NCBI GenBank assembly: GCA_016196035.1
Contig: JACPYM010000033.1
Span: forward strand, 1-64,000
Length of the DNA stretch: 64,000 nucleotides
Direction: 5' to 3'
From: Acidobacteriota bacterium
Lineage (GTDB): Bacteria > Acidobacteriota > Blastocatellia > RBC074
Made by a program: the position numbers and the translations under genes. Positions within the stretch are counted from its first letter, which is position 1; each line of letters begins with the position of its first letter. The notes below the pieces were generated by a model that was not told the DNA's origin, searched no databases, and saw nothing but the letters and a program-made list of their open reading frames with translations. Below, piece by piece: positions 28,579 through 40,752 of the stretch.

Positions 28579-30102
28579 TCAGGGCTTACCCGCGCCGTTG
28601 TTTTCGCGCAGCTTCTTCAATGCTTCAATCCCGCCCGCGTTGCCGGGGTTCAATTCAAGCGAACGCTCGTAATTTTTGATTGCCAATTCGCGTTCACCGT
28701 TGGTTGCATACGCTTCGCCCAAACTGTCGTAGGCGTTGGCGGATTTCGGGTAATCCGCGACGTTTTGTTTGAAAACTTCGAGGGCGTCTTTCATCCGCTT
28801 CATGCCCAGCAGGTCATAGCCGAGGCGGTTCATCTGGTTTTCATTCACGGTTTCACTGGCGGGGTGGCCTGCGCGCGCGGCGCGGTATTCAGTAAGCGCA
28901 GCTTCGGCACCTTTGGTGAGAATGGTTTTGAAAAGCGTGCGGCCCGGTGATTGGTAAGACTCGTAATTTAACCAGGCCAGCGCCGGTTGCGCGCCACCGA
29001 CGGCTGCGGCCACGATTTCGCGCGCAATCGAAAGGCCGTTGGCGCTGTTGGCGAAAAAGACCACGCCGAGTTTCTGTTTCTCAAACGCGACGACATACGC
29101 CTTGCTGTCGCCGTTGTCGCCCCAATGCCAGAACGACAAACCATCTTTTGACGCTGCCTCTGGCGTCGTTTGCAAGCCCCAGCCCAGTCCCCAGGCCACA
29201 TCGGCTAATGGTTTCGGGTTCGGATTGTTGAGCGAATTCGCGCCGCCCGCGATGACCTGGGTTTGCGGCGTCAGCATCAGCTTGCGCGTCGCCGGCTTCA
29301 ATCCGGTGCCGTTCAAAATGGCCGCGACGAAGCGGGCATAATCCTGCGCGGTCGTGTGCAAGCTGGCGGCGGCGTTGGCTGCGCCGGCGGGCGTTTTGTT
29401 CTGGCTGACAGGCAGGCCGCGTGAATTGTGGCGGAAGGTTTTGAGATTGTCGTAAGTGTCGCGCCAAACATAGCTGCTGCTGGTCATGCCCAGCGGCGCA
29501 AAGACCATGCGTTGCATGAAATCGTTGAATTTCTCACCCGTCAGATGCTCGATGGTTTTGGCGAGATAGACAAAGCCTTCGCCCGAATAGCTGAAGCGCG
29601 TGCCGGGGTCGAGATAGATTTTGAGCTGGCCGTTGCGCCAGTTCGGAAAGCCCGTCGTGTGGCTCAACACGCGCCGCGCCGTGATCTGGCCCAAACGCGG
29701 ATCGTCGCCGACCTCGTAATTGCCGGGCAGGTATTGATTGAGCGGCGTGTCCAAATCGAATTTGCCCGCGTCCACCAGCTTCATGATCGCGTAAGCGAAA
29801 ACGGGTTTGCTCAGGCTGGCGGCTTCAAAGACGGTGGCGTCAGTGACCGGCTCATTCGTCGTGGCGTTTTTGACGCCGAAGCTGTGTTGCCAGACGGGCT
29901 TGCCGTCACGGATCAAGGCTAGCGCCAAGCCGGGCACATCCGCTTCTTTCATCAATAGCGGAATGCGCTGTTCGAGGCTTGCGGTGAGTTGTGCGAGTTT
30001 GGTTTTGGTTTGTAAGGGCGGCGCTTTTTCCTGCGCCTCAAGATCGCCACCAATCATTGCCGTCAGTACGAGCAACGCGCAAAGCTTTGTGATTGTGTTC
30101 AT
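28579..30102 (-). CDS. Serine hydrolase (beta-lactamase/PBP-like) with C-terminal TPR
   Basis: ATG 30102 gives MNTITKLCALLVLTAMIGG, a signal peptide; the frame upstream to 30141 looks non-coding. The first 400 residues are a class C beta-lactamase/D-Ala-D-Ala-peptidase fold: SxxK in AASLSKPVFAYAIMK, the tyrosine motif as YSGEGF (Y-S-G instead of Y-x-N), and HWGDNG in the third-motif place. The final 90 residues hold TPR helices (YDLLGMKRMKDALEVFKQN, AYDSLGEAYATNGERELAI). Members of this group are mostly esterases or peptidases rather than drug-inactivating lactamases. The protein should be periplasmic. It sits between ADOP genes on the same strand, with hairpins on both sides, so whether it is cotranscribed with them is unclear. 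Confidence 0.88.
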   Translation of the reverse strand: MNTITKLCALLVLTAMIGGDLEAQEKAPPLQTKTKLAQLTASLEQRIPLLMKEADVPGLALALIRDGKPVWQHSFGVKNATTNEPVTDATVFEAASLSKPVFAYAIMKLVDAGKFDLDTPLNQYLPGNYEVGDDPRLGQITARRVLSHTTGFPNWRNGQLKIYLDPGTRFSYSGEGFVYLAKTIEHLTGEKFNDFMQRMVFAPLGMTSSSYVWRDTYDNLKTFRHNSRGLPVSQNKTPAGAANAAASLHTTAQDYARFVAAILNGTGLKPATRKLMLTPQTQVIAGGANSLNNPNPKPLADVAWGLGWGLQTTPEAASKDGLSFWHWGDNGDSKAYVVAFEKQKLGVVFFANSANGLSIAREIVAAAVGGAQPALAWLNYESYQSPGRTLFKTILTKGAEAALTEYRAARAGHPASETVNENQMNRLGYDLLGMKRMKDALEVFKQNVADYPKSANAYDSLGEAYATNGERELAIKNYERSLELNPGNAGGIEALKKLRENNGAGKP

Positions 30103-30127
30103 CAAATACCTCAATTTGAATGGGGGC

Positions 30128-30253
30128 AACCTGGTACGCACCGCTGCCAGCGTGCAGTCTGGGTATCAGACTGGTTGAAGCTGAAAGGAAACCCTTCGGC
30201 ATTGTTCAGTCTGTCGCCGAGACCGCACGCTGGAAGCGCTGCGTACCCAGGTT
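30128..30253. repeat. Imperfect inverted repeat upstream of serine hydrolase gene
   Basis: Arms 30128-30155 and 30225-30253 pair with few mismatches and one bulge; the shared core is GCCAGCGTGC / GCACGCTGG. It occupies nearly the whole 158-bp space between ADOP 4 and the hydrolase gene. Confidence 0.8.
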
Positions 30254-30260
30254 CATTGGT

Positions 30261-32729
<2,469 letters not shown>

Positions 32730-32824
32730 CGAAAGCTCCAGAAAGTGGGGCTAGGGGTTAGGGGCTAGGGGCTGGCTCCATACGGATTATTGCTACTGCC
32801 AGCCCCTGGCCCCCAGCCCCGATC
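32730..32824. repeat. ADOP spacer with heptamer repeats and inverted arms
   Basis: Left part: four 7-bp units GGGGCTA, GGGGTTA, GGGGCTA, GGGGCTG (about 32747-32774). Right part: complementary C-rich units ending CCCCAGCCCC before the ADOP 5 stop. The layout matches the spacer at 35497-35598. Confidence 0.85.
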
Positions 32825-35266
32825 TTATTCACACCGTAACGCGACCAACGGGTCTACCTTGGTCGCGCGCCGTGCCGGAAGGTAACACGCCAGCAGCGCC
32901 ACCGCCGCCAGCAAGACCGCCATGGCCGTGAACGTCAGCCCATCCGTTCCGCTCACGCCAAACAGCAAATTGCCCAGCAGCCGCGTCAGCGCCAGCGATG
33001 CCAGCAGTCCGCTCGTTACGCCCAGCGCCACCAGCCACACGCCTTGCCCGACGATCAGCCGCAACACGTCGCGGCCTTGCGCGCCCAGCGCCATGCGCAA
33101 GCCGAGTTCCGGTGTGCGCGCTGTCACCAGATACGACATCGTGCCGTAAATGCCGACCGCCGCCAGCACGCCCGCGATGAGCGCAAAGACTGACAACAAG
33201 GCCGTATTGAAACGCCGCGCGGCGAGCGATTCGGCCAGAATCTCTTCCAGCGTGCGCCACTGCGCCAATGGCAGCGCCGGATCAATTGCGCGCAACGCCG
33301 CCCGAATCGCCGCGTGAGACTGATTCGGATCGCCCGCCGTCCGCACGATCAGGAAGCTGTTGCGCAAGGCGTTCGGCCAGGTGTTTTGCGGAAAGGGCAG
33401 ATAGATCGCCGGGTCGGTCTTGGCCTCCAAACCCGCCAGTTTGGCATTGGCGACGACGCCGACGATCTCACGCCAGCGCGTCTTTTCCTCGCCGACTTGC
33501 AGGCGTTTGCCCACCGGGTCTTCATTCGGAAAGAAACGCCGCGCCAATTCTTCGTTGATGATCACGGCATCGGCGGCCTGGGCGTTGTCGCGTTCGGTAA
33601 AGTCGCGGCCCCGCACCAGCGGCATCTTGATGGCGCGGAAATAATCGAAACTCACCGTGCGGTAATCCGCTTGTGGCTCTTGTCCCGGCGCGACCGGCTG
33701 CCCTTGCACGGTAAAGATGCTCGTGGCGAAGCCGGTGACCGGAAGGCGAAACACGCCCGCCGCCGCCAGCACACCCGGCAACTGCTTCAACGCCGGCAGC
33801 GCGCGTTCGTAAAACTGCAATTGCTGCGCCTGCTCCTTGTAACTGCCAGTTGGCAACGGCACCGCCAAGGTCAGCAAATTGTGCGGATCGAAACCCGGCT
33901 CAACGGCGTTGACCGCGCGGAAGCTGCGCAGCATCAACCCCGCGCCAGTCAGCAACACCAGCGCCAACGCCAACTCGGCCACGACCAAGCCATTTAGCCA
34001 GCGCCGCGCACGCACGCCGCCCAGGCTGCCCTTTTTGCCCTCCTTCAAGGCCGCGACCAGTTGAATGCCTGACGTTTGCAGCGCGGGCGCCAGTCCGAAA
34101 ATGACGCCCGTCAACAAGGCCATCAATAACGTAAAGCCCAGCACCGGCCAACTGATGCCGATCTCTTCGACGCGTGGGATGCTGCTGGCGCTCAACCCGG
34201 TCAAGAGCGGCACGCCAAAGGCCGCCAGCATCAACCCCAGTAAACCGCCCGTCACGCTCAGCGCCAGACATTCGCACAGCAACTGCCGCAGCAAGCGCCA
34301 ACGGGTTGCGCCGAGCGCCGCCCGCAGCGCCATTTCGGCTTGCCGTTCCGGCGCGCGCGCCAGCAGCAGATTCGCCACATTGGCGCAGGCAATCAGCAAC
34401 ACACAACCGACCGCGCCCAGCAAGACCCACAACGCGCGCCGTACCCGCCCGGTCAAATGATCGTGCAAGCGCGTCACCTCTACGCCCAAATCTGTGTTGA
34501 TGCCGGGGTATTGCCGTTCCAGCCGGGCGGCGAGCGCGTTCATTTCCGTTTGCGCTTGTGCGAATGTCGCGTCCGGCTTCAGCCGCGCAACCACGCGTAT
34601 ATTGGCGAAGTTGCGGTTTTGTTCGCTGGTTGCCGGAATTAGCGGAATCCAGACATCCGCGCCCGACGGCGGCACGCTGGGCAGCGTCAGTCCCGGCTGT
34701 TTTAACCCGCGCGGGAGAATGCCAATCACAGTGTAGGCCTTGCCATCCAGGCTCAGCGTTTGCCCCACCAACTGCGGGTTGCCCGCGTACCGTTGTTGCC
34801 ACAGGTTGTAAGCAATCAGCGCGACTCTCTCCCGCCCCGGCTGTTCTTCTTCAGGCGAAAAATCGCGGCCCAGCACCGGCTGCACGCCCAGCAACGACAA
34901 AATGTTGACGCTGACGCGCAGCCCGGCGACGCGCTCCGGCTCAGCGCGATCCGTCAAGCTGAACGATTCGCCGCGCACCCCGGCCAGTTGCGCAAAGACC
35001 TGATTCTGCTCTTTCCAGTCCTTGACGTTCGGATATGAAACGGGCTGTTGGGTTACGCCTTTTTTGTCGTTCTTCGCCGCCAGCACCACCAGTTGTTCGG
35101 GCTGCCGATATGGCAGCGGCGCCAGCAGCACGGCATTGACGACGCTGAAAATCGCCGTGTTCGCGCCAATGCCGAGCGCCAGCGTCAATAACACAAGCAA
35201 CGTGAAGCCAGGCCGTTTGAGCAAACTGCGCACGGCAAAACGCACGTCTTTCCATAAACTTTCCAT
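32825..35266 (-). CDS. ADOP family permease 5
   Basis: 813 residues; the start [20 protein letters not shown] has GGGAG six bases upstream. Recognisable parts: first helix [20 protein letters not shown], first periplasmic domain with GRLKPD-type strand [15 protein letters not shown], FtsX 1 [20 protein letters not shown], the inner start-like helix [20 protein letters not shown], and the last Fts[20 protein letters not shown], where T-A-R-T replaces the usual T-Q-R-T. It ends DPLVALRCE. Only 21 bp separate its ATG from the stop of the truncated ADOP remnant upstream, as if the remnant's body had been replaced by this gene. Confidence 0.92.
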   Translation of the reverse strand: MESLWKDVRFAVRSLLKRPGFTLLVLLTLALGIGANTAIFSVVNAVLLAPLPYRQPEQLVVLAAKNDKKGVTQQPVSYPNVKDWKEQNQVFAQLAGVRGESFSLTDRAEPERVAGLRVSVNILSLLGVQPVLGRDFSPEEEQPGRERVALIAYNLWQQRYAGNPQLVGQTLSLDGKAYTVIGILPRGLKQPGLTLPSVPPSGADVWIPLIPATSEQNRNFANIRVVARLKPDATFAQAQTEMNALAARLERQYPGINTDLGVEVTRLHDHLTGRVRRALWVLLGAVGCVLLIACANVANLLLARAPERQAEMALRAALGATRWRLLRQLLCECLALSVTGGLLGLMLAAFGVPLLTGLSASSIPRVEEIGISWPVLGFTLLMALLTGVIFGLAPALQTSGIQLVAALKEGKKGSLGGVRARRWLNGLVVAELALALVLLTGAGLMLRSFRAVNAVEPGFDPHNLLTLAVPLPTGSYKEQAQQLQFYERALPALKQLPGVLAAAGVFRLPVTGFATSIFTVQGQPVAPGQEPQADYRTVSFDYFRAIKMPLVRGRDFTERDNAQAADAVIINEELARRFFPNEDPVGKRLQVGEEKTRWREIVGVVANAKLAGLEAKTDPAIYLPFPQNTWPNALRNSFLIVRTAGDPNQSHAAIRAALRAIDPALPLAQWRTLEEILAESLAARRFNTALLSVFALIAGVLAAVGIYGTMSYLVTARTPELGLRMALGAQGRDVLRLIVGQGVWLVALGVTSGLLASLALTRLLGNLLFGVSGTDGLTFTAMAVLLAAVALLACYLPARRATKVDPLVALRCE

Positions 35267-35287
35267 CGCTGTCTCCCTGATGAGTTG

Positions 35288-35496
35288 TTATGCTTTAGCA
35301 AACGCCAGTGCAAAAGTGCCAACGACAAGCAGCGTGAAAGCGGGCTGCTTCCTCAACATGCGCGCGCCGAAGCGCAGGTCTTGCCAGAGTGTTTGCGCCA
35401 GAGTGTTTGCGCCAGAGTGTTTGCGCCAGAGTGTTTGCGCCAGAGTGTTTGCGCCAGAGTGTTTGCGCCAGAGTGTTTGCGCCAGAGTGTTTGCAT
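35288..35496 (-). pseudogene. 5' remnant of an ADOP gene with expanded 14-bp repeat
   Basis: The start ATG at 35496 encodes MQTLW and is followed by seven extra 14-bp repeat units before [14 protein letters not shown], the usual ADOP N-terminus. The extra 98 bp are not a multiple of three, so the ATG is out of frame with the ADOP part in this copy number; seven total units instead of eight would restore it. Even so, the coding sequence stops after the first half of helix one (TLLVVGTFALAFAKA, stop at 35288-35290), and ADOP 5 begins 21 bp later. It therefore cannot make a permease. The upstream spacer is like that of ADOP 4. Most likely it is debris from unequal recombination between neighbouring ADOP genes. 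Confidence 0.85.
35383..35494. repeat. 14-bp perfect tandem repeat, 8 copies
   Basis: GCCAGAGTGTTTGC is repeated eight times without a mismatch (112 bp). On the minus strand it reads CAAACACTCTGGCG, the codons for QTLW of an ADOP start. Lack of divergence suggests recent or ongoing slippage. Confidence 0.97.
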
Positions 35497-35598
35497 GGAA
35501 GCTCCTGAAAGCGGGGCTAGGGGCTAGGGACTTGGGGCTAACCACTTCCGAATTACTGGTACTGCTAATCCTTAACCCACAAGCCCCTAGCCCCAATC
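35497..35598. repeat. ADOP spacer with heptamer repeats
   Basis: Contains GGGGCTA, GGGGCTA, GGGACTT, GGGGCTA in tandem (about 35513-35540) and a complementary arm AGCCCCTAGCCCC just before the ADOP 6 stop. It aligns end to end with 32730-32824. Confidence 0.85.
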
Positions 35599-38028
35599 TT
35601 ATTCACAACGCAGCGCCACCAGCGGATCAACCCGCGTCGCCCGCCGCGCCGGAATGTAACAAGCCAACAACGCTGCCGCCGCTAGCAACAACGCCACGCC
35701 GCCAAACGTCAACGGGTCGGTCGCCGCCACGCCATACAGAAATTGCCTCAGCGCCCGCGTCAAAGCGAATGCCCCGGCTAAGCCCAGCGCAATGCCCAAC
35801 AGCACCAGCGCCAATCCGCGCCGCAACACCAGTTTCAAAATGTCCGCCGTTTGCGCGCCCAAGGCCAGGCGCACGCCGAATTCGTGGGTGCGTTGCGTCA
35901 CGGCATAAGCCATCACTGCATAAGTCCCGACTGCCGCCAGCGCCAAAGCCAGCAGCCCAAAACAGACCAGCATCCACATCATTACCTCTTTCGGCGAACG
36001 GCGTTCGTGAATGATTTCGGCCAGTGGTTTGACTGTGGTCAGCGGCAACGTCGCATCGAGCGCGGCCAGTTCACGCCGCGCGCCCGGCACGATTTGCGAC
36101 TCGGCATTGGGCGCGCGCACGACCAGGCTCAGCGCCTGCGTGGGGTATTGCGCGAAGGGCATGTAAATGCCCGGTTCGGCCAGATCATCCAGATCATCGT
36201 TCATCACGTTGGCGACAACGCCGATGATTTCCAGCGGTTGCGCGGTGTTGTTGCCCAGCGTCATGCGGTTGCCGAGCGCCGCCTGGCCGGGCAGGAAGCG
36301 TGAGGCAAAGGCTTCGTTGACCAGCACGACGCGCGGCGCTTGCGTGTCGTCTTGCGCATTGAACAAACGGCCCTGCCGCAACTCGGTGCCGATGGCGGCG
36401 AAGTACTCCGGCGTGGCGATGCGGAAGTCGGTGTGCGGTTCTTTGCCGCTTTCAAAGGCGGGTTGGCCCACAAGCTGGAAGCTGTTGCCGTCGTTGCTGC
36501 CACCCATCGGCAGCGCGTGCACTGCGCCGGCCTTTTGCACGCCGGGCAGCGCCGCGATCCGTTGCAACAGTTGCTCGAAGAAATCGCGGCGCGCCTGGTT
36601 GGTCGTATATTGGTCGCGCGGCAGGTTCACTTGCATCGTCACTACGCTGGCAGGTTTGACACCCAGGTCGGTGTGCAGCAGGTGAATAAAGCTGCGCACC
36701 AGCAAGCCCGCGCCCACCAGCAAGACCAGCGACAACGCGACCTCCGCCACGACCAACGCGCTGCGCAAGGGCGAGCGCGCCCCCGCACCGCCCGCGCCTT
36801 TGCCACCGCCTTCTTTCAAGGTTTCATTCAGGTTGGCTTTGGCCGCCTGCCACGCCGGAGCCAGTCCGCAGAGCACGCCGGTCAGCAATGCAATCAGCGC
36901 GGTGAAGGCCAGCACACTGTAACTCAAACCCAGATTGCTCCAGCCCGGAATGAATTTGGACATCGCGGGCGGAATGCCTCTGATCAGCGCTTCGATGCCC
37001 CAACTCGCCAGCAGCGCGCCGAGCAGGCCGCCCGCCAGCGCCAGCAGCACGCTTTCGGTTAGCAGTTGGCGAATGATGCGCCAGCGCGTGGCGCCCAACG
37101 CCAGCCGCACAGCCATTTCTTTTTGCCGCGCCGCCCCGCGCGCCAGCAACAGGTTCGCTACGTTGGAGCAGGCGATCAGCAAAACAAAGAGCGCCGCCCC
37201 AGCCATGATCGGCACGTACATTTTGGCGACGCGTGTGTATTCGTCATTCAACGTCACCGCAAAGGCTTCGTGCCCGGCTTCGCCTTTGGGGAACTGTTGT
37301 TGCAGGCGTTGAGAAATGGTCTGCAACTCGGCATTGGCCTGCGCCACGGTCGCGCCCGGTTTGAGCAGCGCCAGCGCGCGCAAGTAATGATTGTTATGTT
37401 CCTGCCGCTGTTCCGGTTCGATGACGAAGGGCGTCCACAGATCGCCGCCGCCAAAGGGGAACTCGAACTCTTTGGGCATCACGCCGACGATTTCAAAGGG
37501 CTGTTCGTCCAGCAGCACTTGCTTGCCGATGATGTTTGGATCAGCGCCGAAATGCTCTTGCCAGAAACTGTGTTTGAGCACGGCGACGCGCTCGCGCCCC
37601 GGCTCGTCTTCGCCCGGCTTGAAGGTGCGCCCCAGCAGCGGCTTGACGCCCAGCGCGTCAAAGAACGCCGCCGACACGCCGTAGCTGGTGAAACGTTCGG
37701 GCGGCCCGGCGCTTTTCAGCGTGTACTGGCGGTTGCGCATGACGATGACTTCTTGCAGCGTTTGCGCCTGCGCGCGCCACTCGATCACATTGCCCGGCGA
37801 AACCGAGGCCTGCGTGATGCCCGCCGCCAGCTTGCGTTCAAACAGCACGACCAGCCGCGGCTGATTGGGAAACGCGAAAGGCCGCAACAGCGTGGCGTCC
37901 GCGCTGCTGAACATAATCGTCGTCGCGCCGATGCCTGATGCCAACGTCAACACAGCGATGAGCGCAAAGCCCGGATTCTGTCTGAACGTGCGCAACGCAT
38001 AACGAATGTCATGCCAAAGTGTTTGCAT
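35599..38028 (-). CDS. ADOP family permease 6
   Basis: ATG 38028 is chosen (MQTLWHDIRYALRTFRQNPG, 809 residues), as AGGAA precedes it; the frame extends to 38103 but that part overlaps the palindromic spacer. First helix [20 protein letters not shown] departs from the usual [10 protein letters not shown]. FtsX 1 is [21 protein letters not shown], followed near residue 430 by a glycine-rich linker (GGGKGAGGAGARSP) and the second-module helix [20 protein letters not shown]. The closing part is [19 protein letters not shown] and DPLVALRCE. Periplasmic domains carry the usual GYLW- and R-GR-F segments (LRQGRLFNAQDDTQAPRVVL). A duplicate of the ADOP 4/5 type spacer lies downstream. Confidence 0.92.
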   Translation of the reverse strand: MQTLWHDIRYALRTFRQNPGFALIAVLTLASGIGATTIMFSSADATLLRPFAFPNQPRLVVLFERKLAAGITQASVSPGNVIEWRAQAQTLQEVIVMRNRQYTLKSAGPPERFTSYGVSAAFFDALGVKPLLGRTFKPGEDEPGRERVAVLKHSFWQEHFGADPNIIGKQVLLDEQPFEIVGVMPKEFEFPFGGGDLWTPFVIEPEQRQEHNNHYLRALALLKPGATVAQANAELQTISQRLQQQFPKGEAGHEAFAVTLNDEYTRVAKMYVPIMAGAALFVLLIACSNVANLLLARGAARQKEMAVRLALGATRWRIIRQLLTESVLLALAGGLLGALLASWGIEALIRGIPPAMSKFIPGWSNLGLSYSVLAFTALIALLTGVLCGLAPAWQAAKANLNETLKEGGGKGAGGAGARSPLRSALVVAEVALSLVLLVGAGLLVRSFIHLLHTDLGVKPASVVTMQVNLPRDQYTTNQARRDFFEQLLQRIAALPGVQKAGAVHALPMGGSNDGNSFQLVGQPAFESGKEPHTDFRIATPEYFAAIGTELRQGRLFNAQDDTQAPRVVLVNEAFASRFLPGQAALGNRMTLGNNTAQPLEIIGVVANVMNDDLDDLAEPGIYMPFAQYPTQALSLVVRAPNAESQIVPGARRELAALDATLPLTTVKPLAEIIHERRSPKEVMMWMLVCFGLLALALAAVGTYAVMAYAVTQRTHEFGVRLALGAQTADILKLVLRRGLALVLLGIALGLAGAFALTRALRQFLYGVAATDPLTFGGVALLLAAAALLACYIPARRATRVDPLVALRCE

Positions 38029-38059
38029 AATTGTTCCTGAGCGAGCGCCGCGTTGGGTT

Positions 38060-38147
38060 GTTCGACAAGCTGCCAGCTTGTCGAGGCGTGGCCGTAAAAC
38101 CACTGGGCTGACAGCCAGGTCTTCGACAAGCTGGCAGCTTGTCGAAC
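38060..38147. repeat. Pair of inverted palindromes (GACAAGCTG core)
   Basis: TCGACAAGCTGCCAGCTTGT plus three bases (38062-38084) is itself an 11-bp-arm palindrome and recurs as an inverted copy at 38123-38145; with flanks the outer arms are 25 bp (38060-38084 / 38123-38147). Related copies lie at 62032-62050 and 62094-62113. Confidence 0.9.
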
Positions 38148-38178
38148 AGCCTGGTCGCCACCACTCCTTGCATCGCAG

Positions 38179-40674
38179 CTATTCATACCGCAGCGCCACC
38201 AGCGGGTCTACCTTGGTCGCCCGCCGCGCTGGCAGCCAACACGCCAGCAGGGCAATTGCCGCGAGCAATAAACCCGCGATCACAAAGCTGAGGGGATCAG
38301 CCGCGCCGACGCCGTACAGCAAACTGCCCAGCAAACGCGCCAGCGCCAAGCCGCCCACCGCGCCCAACGCTACGCCCAGCAGGGTCAGCCAAAGGCCCTG
38401 GCTCAGCACCAGCCAGCGCACACTGCCCGGCGCCGCGCCCAGCGCGATGCGGATGCCGATTTCGCGGGTGCGCTGGACGACCCAATAGGACAGCACGCCG
38501 TAAAGCCCGATGCCCGCCAACAGTGTCGCCAGCACGCCGAAACAGAGCGAGAGGAAGGCGACCAGGCGTTCGCCGACCAGGTTTTCGGCGATCACCGTTT
38601 CGACGGATTTCAAATCGTAAATGGGCAGATTGGCGTCCAGCCGCTGCACGGTGCGGCGCAGCGCCGGGATGATGGCGGCGGCATCCTGCCGCGTGCGCAC
38701 ATAAAACGACAAACTGCCCAGCGTGTCTTTTTGGGTGTAAGGTTGATAAACAAAGGGCGGGATTTCGCCGCGCACGTTCGAATGTTTGTTGTCTTTGACC
38801 ACACCGACGACTTCGATGTCGAGTTTGACGTTGCCCGCGCCGAAGGCGAGGCGCGCCCCGATGGGGTTGCGCTTGGGGAAGAGGCGCTGGGCGGCGGTCT
38901 GATTGAGGATCGCCACCTTCTGGCTCTGGCTGGTATCGGCGCGTGTGAATTCGCGTCCGGCGCTGAGCGGCGTGCCCAGCGCGGCGAATGAATTCGGCCC
39001 CAACCAGTTACGCCGCACTTGGCTATCTTCCGTCGTGCCTTCGGGTGTGACGTTGGAGCCGACATCGGTGTCTGTCAGGATGGGAATCTCGGCCACGGCT
39101 ACGCCCTCGACGCCGGGCGTGGCTTGCAGTGCTTCCAACAACTGATCGGTGAAGTTGATCGTTTTCCCAGGCGCATACCCGCTCAGTTCCGGCGCGACCG
39201 AAAAGGTGAGCAACTGCTGCGGCTGCAAGCCCAAATCAACGCCGCGCAAATTCCAGAGCGTGCGCGTCAGCAGGCCCGCGCCTACCAGCAACAACATCGT
39301 CAGCGCCACTTGCGCGGCGACCAGGCCTTTGCGCAAGCGCGTTTGCGCGTGACTGGCCGAGGTGGCCGCCGATTGGTCTTTCAAGGCAGGCGTCATATCG
39401 CCGCGCGTCACGCGCCACGCCGGAACCAGTCCGAAAATGAGGCCGGACGCCAGCGACAACCCAAAGGTGAACAGCAGCACGCGGCCATCCAGCCCCGCCG
39501 AAAGCCCGCGCGCCAATTGGCCGTCATCAATCGCGCGCATCAAAACCTCGCTCAGCCACGCCGCCACCAGCAAGCCGAGCGCGCCGCCCGCCAGACTGAG
39601 CAGCATGCTTTCAGCCAGCACTTGCCGCATCAATTGCCAACGGCTCGCGCCCAAGGCCAGCCGAATCGCCAATTCGCGCTGCCGCCCCAGGCCGCGCACA
39701 AACAGCAGATTCGCCACGTTCGTGCAGGCAATCAACAACACCAGCGCCACCATGCCCAGCAAAACATAGAGCGGCGCGCCGGCGTCGTTCTGCAACACCG
39801 TCCGTCCTTGCGCGCCTGGTTTAAGTTCGATGCGCTTCGCCAGAAAACGCTCGCGCCAGGCTTGCTCCACCGCGCCTTTCATATTCGCCAGTTGTTCTTC
39901 GAGCAAGGCGCGATAGAGCGGGGCAAGGCCCGCTTCGGCTTGCGTCGCCGTCGTGCCCGGTTTCAGGCGTCCAATCACTGCCAGCCAGTAATCGTCCCAG
40001 CGCTCCATGCCGTTCCAGTTCGGCGTCATCTGCGCTTTCATCGTCAGCGGGATGAAAATCTCCGGCGTTTGGCCGACTTGCACGCCGCTGAAACCAGCGC
40101 GCGCCACGCCCACGACGGTCAGCGCGTGATTGTTGACCAGGATCGTTTGATTCAAGACGGACGGGTTTTGCCCAAAGCGCTTTTTCCAATACCCGTAACT
40201 GAGTACGGCCACCGGCTGCGCGCCCAGCAACTGGTCGTCGGCCATGCTGAAGACGCGGCCCAGCGCGGGTTGCACGCCCAGCACTTCAAAGTAATTGCCC
40301 GAAACCAATTCACCCGCCGCGCGCTCGGTTTGCCCCTGCGCGCTGACGCTCAGCGGAATGGCGAAGCGCGCCAGCAAGCCTGTGAAAACGGTGTTTTGCT
40401 CGCGCAGTTGTTTATACAGCGGAAACGCAAACGACGAAGCGCTATCGCCGTCGCTGTTGACGTGCCCGCGTTGCGGCCCCGGTGCACGCAGCACTACCAA
40501 TTCAGCGGGCCGCGCGACCGGCAAGCGCCGCAATAGCACTTGATCGAGCAGCGAAAAGATCGCCGTATTCGCGCCCATGCCCAAGGCCAGTGTGCAGACC
40601 GCGATCAGGCTGAAGCCCGGAGTTTTGATTAAGCGCCGTGCGCCGTGGCGTAATTCTTGTAGGAGCGTTTGCAT
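38179..40674 (-). CDS. ADOP family permease 7, long subtype
   Basis: 831 residues starting MQTLLQELRHGARRLIKTPG; no strong ribosome site is visible. Helix one is [20 protein letters not shown]. Its first periplasmic domain resembles that of ADOP 3 (GVARAGFSGVQVGQTPEIFI, WLAVIGRLKPG). FtsX 1 is LLIACTNVANLLFVRGLGRQ, second-module helix [20 protein letters not shown], and the last FtsX has LSYWVVQRTREIGIRIALG, where W-V-V-Q replaces A-V-T-Q. It ends DPLVALRYE. It is the first ADOP after the HNH pair, which runs in the opposite direction from 78 bp upstream, so both promoters must lie in 40675-40752. Confidence 0.92.
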   Translation of the reverse strand: MQTLLQELRHGARRLIKTPGFSLIAVCTLALGMGANTAIFSLLDQVLLRRLPVARPAELVVLRAPGPQRGHVNSDGDSASSFAFPLYKQLREQNTVFTGLLARFAIPLSVSAQGQTERAAGELVSGNYFEVLGVQPALGRVFSMADDQLLGAQPVAVLSYGYWKKRFGQNPSVLNQTILVNNHALTVVGVARAGFSGVQVGQTPEIFIPLTMKAQMTPNWNGMERWDDYWLAVIGRLKPGTTATQAEAGLAPLYRALLEEQLANMKGAVEQAWRERFLAKRIELKPGAQGRTVLQNDAGAPLYVLLGMVALVLLIACTNVANLLFVRGLGRQRELAIRLALGASRWQLMRQVLAESMLLSLAGGALGLLVAAWLSEVLMRAIDDGQLARGLSAGLDGRVLLFTFGLSLASGLIFGLVPAWRVTRGDMTPALKDQSAATSASHAQTRLRKGLVAAQVALTMLLLVGAGLLTRTLWNLRGVDLGLQPQQLLTFSVAPELSGYAPGKTINFTDQLLEALQATPGVEGVAVAEIPILTDTDVGSNVTPEGTTEDSQVRRNWLGPNSFAALGTPLSAGREFTRADTSQSQKVAILNQTAAQRLFPKRNPIGARLAFGAGNVKLDIEVVGVVKDNKHSNVRGEIPPFVYQPYTQKDTLGSLSFYVRTRQDAAAIIPALRRTVQRLDANLPIYDLKSVETVIAENLVGERLVAFLSLCFGVLATLLAGIGLYGVLSYWVVQRTREIGIRIALGAAPGSVRWLVLSQGLWLTLLGVALGAVGGLALARLLGSLLYGVGAADPLSFVIAGLLLAAIALLACWLPARRATKVDPLVALRYE

Positions 40675-40752
40675 CGTTTTCCCATGCTTGGGTTCGCCAA
40701 GCCGTCAAATCTGACCTATCATCGGTCTACCGCTGCAAAGGAGTTGACCGTT

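Noticed and set aside
35383-35494. Possible CRISPR or iteron array at the 14-bp repeats
   Set aside because: Repeats are back to back with no spacer, and the unit is part of an ADOP start codon region; no replication gene is nearby.
39019-40536. 505-aa open frame antisense to ADOP 7
   Set aside because: The opposite strand has a complete ADOP with all conserved motifs; the antisense product is Q/R/A-rich low-complexity protein.
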